NCBI GenBank assembly: GCA_946894095.1
Contig: OX335658.1
Location: 14,189,001-14,253,000, forward strand
DNA: 64,000 nt
Source: Incurvaria masculella
Lineage: Eukaryota; Arthropoda; Insecta; Lepidoptera; Incurvariidae
Direction: 5' to 3'
Positions within the stretch are counted from its first letter, which is position 1. Every line of letters begins with the position of its first letter. Shown in pieces: positions 1 to 10,200 of the stretch. The notes below the pieces were generated by a model, which searched no databases, had not been told where the DNA came from, and saw only the letters and a program-made list of their open reading frames with translations. Both the position numbers and the translations under genes were made by a program.

Positions 1-479
1 TCTTACTGAAGAATATATTGGACAGACGGACTGGAGGTTAAGCAATACTGGGTGCAGTCGGATACTGGATGGCCTATTCTTCAAACGTTGAGGCTGGACG
101 TGGTTTAACTATAGGGTCCCTTCCTTACTTAAGAAGATGTTAGACAGACGGACTGGAGGTTAAGCAATACTGGGTGCAGTCGGTTTCTGTATGGGTTACT
201 CTTCAATCGTTGAGGCTTGTCGTGGTTCAACTATAGGATCCCTTCCTTGCTTAATTAGATGTTAGACAGCCGGACAGTAGGTTAAGCAATACTGGGTGTA
301 GTCAGTTTCTGGATGGGTTACTCTTCAAACGTTGAGCCTGGCCGTGGTTCACCTATAGGTTCCCTTCCTTACTTAAGATGTTGGACAGACTGACTGGAGG
401 TTAACCAATACTGGGTGCGGTTGGTTACTGGATGGGTTACTCTTCAAACGTTGCGACTGGCCGTGGCTCAACTATAGGA
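1..479. repeat. ~120-bp tandem repeat array (about four units)
   Basis: Four head-to-tail units begin near 21, 143, 264 and 383, each opening with a version of GACAGACGGACTGGAGGTTA and passing through TACTGGGTGCAG, TGGGTTACTCTTCAA and CTATAGG. The unit lengths are about 119-122 bp with scattered substitutions and small indels. The array runs to the left edge, so its full size is unknown. On its right it ends abruptly inside transposase-derived sequence at about 479, so it marks the breakpoint that removed the rest of that gene. No coding potential is apparent. Confidence 0.85.
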
Positions 480-2159
480 ATATTGTGAATATTACGACTT
501 CGTTGATCCAATCGAAGTCGTAATATTCAAGGGCCCATTCGCCCTTGAATATTGGGCAACCCGGTCCTCCATATGCCCGAGAGTAAGTTGTGGCTTGCGC
601 GCGTATCGTCGACAACGAAGCCCACCCTCGCGAAGCCGCTGTCTGATGATGCTGGGCTTGACTCCGTGCTCGTGGGCCGTTTCTGCGGTTGGCGGGAACG
701 GTTGCGCGCGGTGGGCAGCCAGAATCTGCTCATCCTGTTCTCCCGTGGTTACCTGCAGCCTGTGTGTTGGTGGTAGAGGGTCGACATTTTCCCTGTCACC
801 GTAGCGCTGTAACCACAGGTATACAGTTGCTCTCTGGGAACAAAAATAAATTAATTAATAGTATTAATAGTCTTGAATCAAATATTATCGTAAGTATACT
901 TTCAGAGTTGATTCAGTATCTTAAAAAGAACAAAGTTTACTAATTAAGTATGTGTTTTTATTAAGCTAAAAAAAAAAATCAGTATTTGAAGAAACGTTGC
1001 CCTTGTTTAGAAAATATTTGTGCGTCTAGGTATGCTTTGAACGCGCATAATCTAATCCACTTGTCAGTAGGCCCATCGCAGCCTATACACTGTCCACTCT
1101 AATTTACTCGCAATATTAGATCTTAGTCAAATTGTCATATAGCTACTTTCCATTAAGTTTTAGGAACGGTAACAGCTAACATATACCTACTGAGACGCGG
1201 TGTTCTGACACGCGGCGCGGAGGGCGGGGGAGGTGCGCGCGCGCTTTGAGGTGACCCTTTTACAATTCCTCGCTTCCCTCTAAACTCCCCCGCGCCGCCG
1301 TCATAGCCGCTCTGTCTAGCGCAGTCGTAGGTAATAAATTGTAATAATAATGTTCTCGGAGAGCATAAGAAACAGATGCTTAGTATTTGTAAAAGTTCCT
1401 TAAAATAGAGGAAACATATATTTTTTAATATTTCATATTCAAAAATATAGTTCCACATGTTTTAAAAAATATATATTATTATGATACCTAATCAACTCTG
1501 AAAGATAAATATCGGTAAATATTTTGAAAAACTATTAACATGGGCGACTGAAAATGAAATTAACAATAAAAAAATATTTTCAGTTTACTTAGGTAAACTA
1601 AAAATATTTTTTAATTTTTTTTAAATTTATTTGACAACATTCCTAGGTAACATCTAATTATAGCGAACAATGAGAATGCGTGTAAAATGATTCCTATTTT
1701 CCGTTCATTCAGGATAACACTAATTCGTTTCATTATTGTTGTTAAAATTTTAAATCCAACAAACATTGGTAATTGAAGAAAAAATACATTATACAACAAC
1801 CAAATAATTTAGGGATTATATTGGCAGGTTTTAATAACTATTCACTACAAAATATGTGTAATAGTGAGTTTCCTTAGTATCTTTGGGCCTATTTAAGTTT
1901 TATTAATCTACTTTCTCTTCGTTTATTTTTCCTGAGGTCACGTATTTTTTAATAAAATCTTAGATTTAAAAAAGGTTCTACAAATGTCTGGCTGCTTTGA
2001 GTCATTCCTATTCCTAATAAACATAATCGCTATAAAACAAAAGGTATGAAATAGTTTACTTACGGCAACCCCCAATCGTGCAGCTATTTGAGTGGGGGTA
2101 TATCCCGACTCACTGAGCGCAACGATGGTCATCCGCTGAATTGGTGTAATGCGCGGCAT
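480..2159 (-). pseudogene. Tc1-like transposase, two exons, truncated and frameshifted
   Basis: Exon 1 (2159-2064) starts MPRITPIQRMTIVALSESGY and continues to ARLGVA, a helix-turn-helix of the kind that opens Tc1-type transposases; it ends at a good GTAAGT donor in phase 0. Exon 2 (752 down to about 480) starts after CTGCAG in phase 0 and reads VTTGEQDEQILAAHRAQPFP, then IIRQRLREGGLRCRRYARKP, matching the second helix-turn-helix region of Tc1 transposases (basic RLREGGL motif). After VAQYSRAN the reading shifts by one base and resumes as LEYYDFDWINEVVIF, the stretch that normally leads into the catalytic DDE domain. The gene is then cut off by the tandem array at 1-479, so the catalytic triad is missing. 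Tc1 elements are usually intronless, so a phase-matched ~1.3-kb intron is odd; it could be a host-domesticated relic or intron gain. Frame and family are clear; function is lost. Confidence 0.72.
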
Positions 2160-2179
2160 TATTGACTTTGGACACTTCA

Positions 2180-2420
2180 CACTGGCGGCGCCGGCAGCGA
2201 CCCCGAACACAAATTTTCACCCAGGAGCAGCGGTGCACAGCGGCGGCGGCGGGCGGCGCGGGGCACGTCTCGAACGTCACTGGATACTGCGGCGGCGACG
2301 ACCCGTTTGCTCGCTTTGCTTTCTTCGCCCTTCCCGCGGCGCCCGCTCCGTGTTTAGCCGAGGAAGGCCGAAATTTCCCGAGGTTACTCTCGCTTCGACC
2401 GCTAACATTTTTATGTGCCT
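2180..2420. promoter_or_regulatory. GC-rich stretch upstream of the Tc1-like first exon
   Basis: A GC- and CG-dinucleotide-rich block (2185-2350) sits directly 5' of the minus-strand start codon at 2159 in otherwise AT-rich DNA. It has no convincing coding frame. It may be the promoter/5' leader of the split transposase gene; that is inference from position and composition only. A similar GC-rich patch at 1190-1320 lies inside the intron and is unexplained. Confidence 0.3.
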
Positions 2421-2488
2421 AAAGTGAGTGTCTGGATTTGAAACGTTATGACTGTACGGAATAGATGTGTGGGGAAACAATTGTTTTT

Positions 2489-2893
2489 TTTTTTATGCGA
2501 CCTGACATGGATGGCTAATCACACAACTACCGTTATGATATTAGCCCAATACACCACATTCCCAAAGGAATTAGGTGCCATGCCAGGACCTTCCCTTTAT
2601 GAGCACGGCTACATTGAACTGGATGGAAAACACGGACAATTTTTCATTGCCGCTTCGAGCATCTTTTCATCCAATGCGATGGTACCAACCCGGGCGGGCT
2701 TAAACCCTACCACCTAGTAGGGGAAGGGGACCTACAGTTTTACATGGATTCCGAACCATGGAGCAGCTCGCATTCGTGACGAAATGCACTTATCAAACTC
2801 TGAAAGAGAAAGACAGTGGTGCAAGTTGAACCCATTGAACCCGGGCCTCTGGTACGCTAGGCCAGTCCCCGCGCCACTAGGCTACTAGCCGCT
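2489..2893 (-). mobile_element. tRNA-derived SINE (family A), copy 1
   Basis: Read on the minus strand it begins near TAGCGGCTAGTAGCCTAGTGG (pol III A-box-like TAGCCTAGTGG) and ends in CATCCATGTCAGGTCGCATAAAAAAAA. The plus strand therefore starts with a T-run followed by ATGCGACCTGACATGGATGG. Length is about 400 bp. The B-box region GGTTCAA is disrupted here (GGGTTCAATGGGTTCAA). The closest relatives in the window are at 14,049-14,465, 60,982-61,400 and 62,103-62,510. Confidence 0.85.
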
Positions 2894-2991
2894 AATGTTA
2901 AAAAAAGTATTCTCATCCTTCAAAAGAAAGTTATACGAATTATTTGTGGAGCAAAATATGACGAAAGTTGCCGACCCCTTTTCGTAAAATA

Positions 2992-3338
2992 AAAAACCGG
3001 CCAAGTGCGAGTCGGACTCGCACACGAAGGTTTCCGTACCATCGTAAAAAAATGTATAAAAAAAAACAGGTTTTTTGCATGGGGACCCCCTTTAATTTTA
3101 ATTATTTCTTAATTTTACCTATTTGTTGTTATAGCGGCAAAATAAATACACACTCTGTGAACATTTCAGCTGTCTATCTGTTACGGTTACTGAGATACAG
3201 CCCTGTGACAGACGGACAGACGGACGGACGGACAGACGGACGGACGGACGGACGGACGGACGGACGGACGGACGGACGGACAGCGGAGGCTTAGTAATAG
3301 GGTTCCGTTTTCGCCCTTTGGGTACGGAACCCTAAAAA
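2992..3338 (+). mobile_element. Lepidopteran-type interspersed repeat (family B) with expanded GGAC tract
   Basis: Starts AAAACCGGCCAAGTGCGAGTCGGA and ends TTTGGGTACGGAACCCTAAAAA. Between lie a conserved TATTTGTTGTTATAGCGGCAAAATAAATACACACTCTG-type core (positions 3119-3158) and a GGAC/GACA tetranucleotide tract at 3209-3284 that is much longer than in the six other copies here. The two ends carry complementary GGTTTCCGTACC and GGTACGGAACC blocks. Seven copies in 64 kb, both orientations. Confidence 0.85.
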
Positions 3339-3811
3339 ATCATGACTGTAATATAATATGCATTGGAGTATATAAGAAAAACTAATACTTAGATAAAGTA
3401 AAGGAATTGCAGATATATGACTTAACAAATAACGACAGTTTTCGACCAAAAGGCCCAAAATGTTTATTGTTTAAGAATTAATCTTTTTATACTGGAGTAA
3501 AAATTTACAATCATTTACCTATTTCCATCAAACAATTTTTAACAATAACCAATTTTTTTATCAATTTAAAAGAATATTTGTTAAGTAACCCGTTTTATAA
3601 TATAGAAGAATTTTTCAATAATTTTAATTGTAATTTAGAATAATTTAATATTGACATTTATTGAACCAGATTATGTATTGAAAATGTATTGTGAATTTTA
3701 ATAATGTATTTATAATTATTTTTTATTATAAACTCTCAGATAATTAATTTATGTTATAAAATGTGCACGGCTCGCTAGGGTCACTCATGCTAAATAAATA
3801 AAATAAATATC

Positions 3812-3935
3812 TATTATTCGACCGTGAAGCAAGAACATATGAAATAAAGAAAGAGCCCCGTAAAATAACTACTGTAAGAATATACTGCTAGGCTGGGTCC
3901 GAACCATCTAAAATACCATTCGTGGATATTGCGTC
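3812..3935 (+). repeat. Interspersed repeat family C (TCGACCGTGAAGCAAG)
   Basis: Shares TCGACCGTGAAGCAAGAACA, an AAAGAA(A/T)GA(T/G)CCC block, ACTAC-type text and ATATACTGC(A/T)AGG(C)TGG with copies at 19,550-19,690, 25,690-25,830 and 63,349-63,455. It is short (about 120-150 bp), non-coding and of unknown class; the GGCTGGACCCGAACC end is faintly tRNA-like. Confidence 0.6.
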
Positions 3936-4308
3936 TTCCAAGACGTAATACCCGAAAGTACCTACACATGTAACTGTCGCACGCACGTGCCCCTCCCGCC
4001 CCGCACCACCCGGCGATAGCGTCCTCCGTCCGTCTCCCCGTGCCGCTGCCTACTCACTCATACAATTACAACTGATAAATGTCTGCATATGGCTGCGCAA
4101 CAAATACACCTGTGAGAGCGGCACCTGTAAAACGCTTGCAGATTTAATTCTTTTAACCTTGTTCCAGACTTCTTGCGATGTTGCAAAATTATGGAAATGT
4201 TCACAATTTATTTATGTTATATTTTATATAGCATTAGCGTTTATAGCATTAGAAAGTTTGGATTTAAAAAAAAAATACTGTTCTAAGACTTGCAACATTC
4301 TAAAAACT

Positions 4309-5978
4309 TGAATGAATGAATGAATGAATGAATGAATGAATGAATAAATTCTTTATTGTGCAATAGAAAACAAGTACAATTACAAAAACAATTCGAAACA
4401 ACAACAAAATTGCACAAAGGCGGACTTATCACTAGGAGTGATTTCTTCCAGTCAACCTTTGGGGTGATGAGGAGAGACAATCTAAAATATCTGTAGGTAG
4501 GTACACAATAGCAATTTGAAAGGAAAATAATAAAGCAAATAAAATAAAAATATATACATACAGTATAAACATACATAAACCATAATTTACATGACAATAC
4601 AAGCATACTTTGAATAAAATAAACTAATATATATAATACAATATACTAAAATATATATTGTATATCCACAATTTAGGAACAAATTAAAACAAAACAAAAA
4701 TATATACCTATTTCTTTGATGAGAATAAAAAGAAAGATGTACAGCGATAAAAATAGTATATTCAGATTTCATTTAAATAAAACTCCTTGATTCTCGACTT
4801 GAAAGAGCCGATAGTTTGACAAGAGCGGACGGAGGAAGGCAACGAGTTCCACAGACGTACTGCATGTACAGTGAAGGAGTTGGAAAAGAAGCAAGTTGTA
4901 TGGCGGGGAATCGCAAGGATACTGTCGTCGCTAGAACGTAGAGGGAGACCGTGTGAAGATAGGTGCAAGAATCGGGAACGAAGGTACTCAGGAGAGTGAG
5001 GGTTATTTAAGACCCCAAAAAGAAGAGTGAGTATGTGACAGTTCCTTCGATAACGAATGGGTAGCCATTTAAGCTGACGACGGTACTGCGATACATGGTC
5101 GTATTTACGCAGACCATATATGTAGCGAATGCAGAGATTCTGTAAACGTTCCAATTTATCAAGGAGAACTTCAGTTAAATCCAAAAAGCACACATCTGCA
5201 TAATCTAAAATTGGAAGTAGGAGAGTTTGCGTCAACGTGATTTTGGTACGGATTGGAAGGAAACTCTGTAAGCGTTTTAAAGAGTGGGCGGCAGCAAAGA
5301 TTTTCCTGCTGATCTCATTTACCTGGGGCGCCCATGACAGGGTGTCATCAATTAAAATGCCTAGATTTTTTACTGTTTTAGAGTACGGTATAACTACTTC
5401 ATTGTAGATTACCGCTGGTAATGTATTGTGATCAATCTTCGATACAAGTCTAGGGCTGCCGACTATTATGACTTGTGATTTCATAGGATTTACCGTCAGA
5501 CCAAATGATTTTGTCCAATTTAGGATATGATCCAAATTCACATTCATTTCTGATACGGTATGTGCCAAATTATCAAAGGAGCAATGCAAGTACAGCTGTA
5601 AGTCATCGGCATAAAGGTGGTAAAGAGAAGTTAACATATTTGTAATTAGATTAATAAATATAGAGAATAACAGAGGAGATAACACGCCACCCTGTGGAAC
5701 ACCAGCAGTTAAATCAGCCCAGTCAGAACACACATTGTCAATTCTGATACACTGATGTCGACCACAGAGATAAGACGCGAACCAGTCAAGCACTGCCGGA
5801 GATAAGTTAAGCGTTCGTAGAATACCAAGCATGATGTCAAAGTCCACTGTGTTGAATGCATTGCTGAAGTCAAACAAAGTTAAGACTGTAAGATTCTTGT
5901 TTTCCATATTTGTTCGGACATCTTCAGTTACTTTGACGAGAGCAGTAACGGTGCTGTGGATTTTGAACTTGAACTGTG
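4309..5978 (-). mobile_element. 5'-truncated CR1-type LINE with reverse transcriptase ORF and TTCA-repeat tail
   Basis: The minus strand carries an open reverse-transcriptase frame ending at 4762. It can be read upstream of the first ATG (5907) to about 5978 (KIHSTVTALVKVTEDV). Visible motifs are LTLFDFSNAFNTVDFD (first catalytic Asp), GVPQGGVLSPLLFSIFI, YHLYADDLQLYLH (catalytic YADD), VKNLGILIDDTLSW, and the C-terminal RLWNSLPSSVRSCQTIGSFK typical of CR1/L2-like LINE ORF2 ends. The N-terminal endonuclease and the 5' half are absent, as is usual for truncated LINE copies. The 3' end is a short TTCA tetranucleotide repeat (plus strand GAATGAAT at 4309-4345), a tail type seen in CR1-group elements. 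The frame is intact for 381 codons, so this is a fairly young insertion. Clade assignment below CR1-like is uncertain. Confidence 0.88.
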
Positions 5979-6614
5979 AACTTTACAGGATAAAGAATAT
6001 AATTTTGTTTACATATTCTAGAAAGAAAGGTAGCCATAGCAAGTAAGGTTCTCAGCATAGATTTTTTTTAGTAAAAACATTTTTTTTAATATATTTCCGT
6101 AATTAGTAAATTGTTGCAAATTCGCAGTTACATTACGCCTTAAAAGAGTTAACAAATACATTTCTATAATACCATTTCTAAATATTTGTTTAGGAGATAT
6201 ATATTTTTTTATACATTTTAATTTTTTTTTATATCTTCCGGGCCCCACTCAATTTTGCAAACTTAATGTAAGCATATAAATATGAAATTGTATATTTCTG
6301 AGAAAAAAAAATTCATTTCGGATTTCATGTGTTTCTCAAACCGTCCGGGGACGGGCCTATAATAGGACATACATTTAATAGAAAAGATCAAAGGTGTTAC
6401 AGGATTGTCATGAGGAATCTGCACCATACAACAACTCACTATTCCATAATAAAAGCAATTGTAAGCTCCGGTAACACTCTAACTGAGGAAATTATCAATG
6501 CTAACATACCACGACCAGATCAATGTAATACTTCATCAAGGTCAGGTATATGGTATATACTGTGATCGTAGAGCGTGTATGGAAAGATGTGTCTGTAGAG
6601 GAATGGAGAGAGAC

Positions 6615-6660
6615 CTCCATACCATCCCGCCGCTCCGGAGAAGCGGCGGGATGGTGTGTT
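6615..6660. repeat. GC-rich perfect hairpin
   Basis: ACCATCCCGCCGCT at 6621-6634 pairs perfectly with AGCGGCGGGATGGT at 6642-6655 around a 7-nt loop. It stands out in AT-rich DNA. No coding frame or family was recognised; it may be the end of a decayed element or a structured RNA. Confidence 0.6.
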
Positions 6661-7244
6661 TGTATTAATTACTATAATGGTTACGATTTGTAACCAAGGT
6701 ATGTGTCGCTGCTTAATTATTTTTTTTCTTTCAATCTGTTAAAGTGATATGTCCCAATATTGCCATCTCGAAGCACTCTTCGTTGCCAGCTTTGTTATAT
6801 TTGAAGAAGCTCCAAAGGCCCGTATTTTAGATATCAACGAAAATCGTCACATGAGTTGCTAAACTGTATTTTAGTAATTTAAAAATTATATCTCATGGAC
6901 GTCATATACATTTTTTTGCATTATCTGAAAGCTTTCCTTCATTCACGACGAATTTTATTGCTTTTAGATTTATCTATAGTAAGCTTTTCCTTTTGTTATC
7001 AGTATCATAACACACTCAGTTGGGCTGCCTGTACACATTTTTGCATTCTATTCACCATTCATGGGTTCCCATCCGTTCAGTGATAGAAATATTACCTTGT
7101 GGGATAGATTTTTTTCCCAGGCACAGATATTCATGTACATGTTTTTCTATTAGAGCCTTTTTACTTAAAAAATTGTAGCGTTTCTCTCTTCAGAATGTTT
7201 GTTTGATGGGTAGTATTGAATTCTCGATGTGCGGTAACGTTCAG

Positions 7245-10200
7245 GTGCTGCGCTAGTAGTGCGCGCGACGTACCTCGTCTGTCACCGGCTCATCTCCTCG
7301 TGGAAGGGGGACCTGCAGGTGTCGCTCGCCGCGCTCGAGCTCCTCGCCGGCCTCGCCAAGCTGCACTCCTCCAGACCAGGCAAGGCTCGCCCCTGGACTC
7401 CTGTGTTGATTCACGATGCCCCTCGTCTGGCACCCGCTCATCTCTTGATGGGCTACCTTTAGGTGTCGTTCGCTGAGCTCAAGCTCCTCGCTGCACTCTA
7501 GACCAGGCAAGTCGCTCGACGCTGGACTGTCACCATGACGACTTGCACACAGGACCCCATTCCCACATATCCATGCATGCTGTAAATGTCATTTAGTTTT
7601 CTTGAGTGTGTGTCTGAGGAAGTCATGAAAGCATACCAACATTTCAATTGCATGTTTTACTTACAGGCACCGCTGCAGCTGCCTGAATTACTATAACAAT
7701 AATTGAATGTTGACTTTTCTCCTTACTTCAGTTATAGTAAAAAATGTTCTTTTTAAAAAGCCTTTTTTCTGTATTTCACGCAATCATAATAGAATTTCAA
7801 ATCGGTAAGTCTATGAACAATTTGACCAATACCAACCTACTTAATTAAGCATACTGTTACTGTGGATTGATATAGCGTTGATTGATAAAGAAGCATGGAA
7901 ATGACAATAGGAATAATTGAAAGTCTCGTTATTTTCATTCAAAATAAAGATTTTAAGTTTAATCTTGCCATCAAACCATCGTACCATCCGCCTCAAAGTC
8001 TGTCTAGTCTAATATCATGGGGCTCCCAAAACTATATTACACTTAAATAGTAACAGTACAAAACATTAAATTGGTAGTCGAACGTAACGACGCACAGCCA
8101 CAGAAAATCCGAAAAAGGCGAGCAAATAGCAGGAGAGTGTTTGCGACTGATGAGTGGTTGAGTTTCAGAAAATGTATTTAATTTATGGATGCAAACATTA
8201 GTACCTGCTACAGTGCAATCAAAGCAGACTAGTAGCGCCATCTGTTGACAGTCTCTACCTCTTCATGTAGCTCTTTTTAGTAGTTGCGGCTATTTCCTCA
8301 TAGATAGCGCTGCTCGTAAAATTTAGATTTCGCACACTTAAAATATTCTGTTATTATCATATTGCCAGATGCGCTGGAGCGCAAGCGCGCCGTCCGCTGG
8401 ATCTGCGACTACATCTCGCTGCAGTGCTCTCGGCCGCCGCAGGCGCACTCGCGCGACCTGCACTCATGCGTGGTGGCTGCGTACTCGTGCCTCGCGGCCT
8501 GGTTGTGTCCCCTGCCCGCCGACCCCGACTGTCTGGCCACGCTGATGGAGCTAGTGGAGCTGGGCACCACGGGCAGCAAGAGTCGAGGTCTGCTACAGGA
8601 CACTTTCGTAGACTGCGTAGAGTAGAATAGTAGCATTAGTTTATCGTTTATTGTTTATTAATTACCCATAGGCAGCAACTACGCTCGGATTTGTCATATT
8701 TTATCATTAGCCAGTTCAACAATCAAAGCGAAGAAGAACTGGCAAAAAACTTCGCTGGAAATTTTTTCAATGTTTACTTACAGTTTGCATGAGCGTTTGC
8801 CACTGCTTACAGATATACGAGTTTATGGTGCCTGTTTGTGCAATTATAATATCTTTATTCCTTGTAACATAAACAGTAAATATTTACCATTGATGCTAGG
8901 AGAAAAACACAGGTAAGAACACTAAATTATTATAAATTCATGAGAACCAACAGTTCATGACATATGTCAGTTAATTTATAAAGACTATGCTTGTCATCGA
9001 ACAAGTTGCCAATTGGAGCAGGCCAGTCCCCACTGTAACGTTGTTTGTTGACGAGGATGTGGGCAGATTCTCGTGCGACGAAATAAGACAAGAGACTTGT
9101 TGAGTTGACATTTTAATGACAGGTTGAATGGCGGTCACAGATGATGGTAACAAGCATAGTGTTCATACTCTACATAGACTACATACATACTTAACACCCA
9201 CAAACGACGCATATTGCAGCAGTAGTAATAGTAGTAGGAGCAGGAGCCTGTTTATTGAAAAAGTAATTAGACATCCAACAGTCTTCTTTCTGACCGAGCC
9301 AACAGCCAAGTAAGAATAAGAGTTTATGTAAAGCACATATGTTGTCAGGCAAGCCCGGTGAACCTCCGAAGATGAAGGACGAGAAGGAGTTGAAGCCGGT
9401 ATCGATGCGCGTGCGCGACGCTGCCGAGAGCTTGCTGATGCTCATCATGGAGCAGGTAATTATCACTCTTCATTATTAGGGTTCGCATCCAAAGGGTGCA
9501 AACGGAACCCTATTACTAAGCCTCTGCTCTCCGTCCGTCTGTTTGTACGTCCGCCTGTCCATCCGACCGGCCGTCCGTCCGTCCATCCGTCCGTCAATTT
9601 GTCACAGGGTTGTATCTCATGAACCGTAATAGATAGAAACTGAAATTTTCAGAGTGTGTATTTATTTTGCCACTATAAGAACAAATAGGTGAAATCAAAA
9701 AATTATAAAAATTATTATGGGGCCCCCATACAAAAAACCAGATTTTTTTGTGTTAAATCATGTCCGACGGTATGGAACCCTTCATGAGCCTCACTTGGCC
9801 GGTTTTTGTCCATATTGTCCTGGTGTTTTCAGTTGATCGATATGTCAAGAGGTGTAACTGCATGGGGTGTTAAATCACTCTCCTTTGGGCTTGCAAACAT
9901 AGTCTCCAAGGATTCTCCCACGTGTGATGTTTAGGGAGTCTCTTCACATAAAAACTTCAGTGCTCCATCTGTGGTCATCTCTGCGACATACATGACCTGC
10001 CCACTGCCACTTGAGTTTAGCACCCTTATGCATAACGTCATTGATCTTGGTGCTTTGGCGTATCAGCAAATTTTGCATTCGGTCGCGCAGTGAGATACCG
10101 AGCATATATAATGATGGAAAATCGCATAACGTCATAGGTGGGTGTGTCGGAGGGGTGCGCGGGCGTGTGGTCGCGGCTGGACGAGCGGTGGCTGGCGGGC

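Noticed and set aside
1153..1458. Minus-strand ORF over a GC-rich patch
   Set aside because: Pro/Arg-rich compositional reading with no domain or splice fit; treated as non-coding.
3209..3284. CRISPR-like short repeats
   Set aside because: Simple GGAC tetranucleotide tract within an interspersed repeat of a eukaryotic genome.
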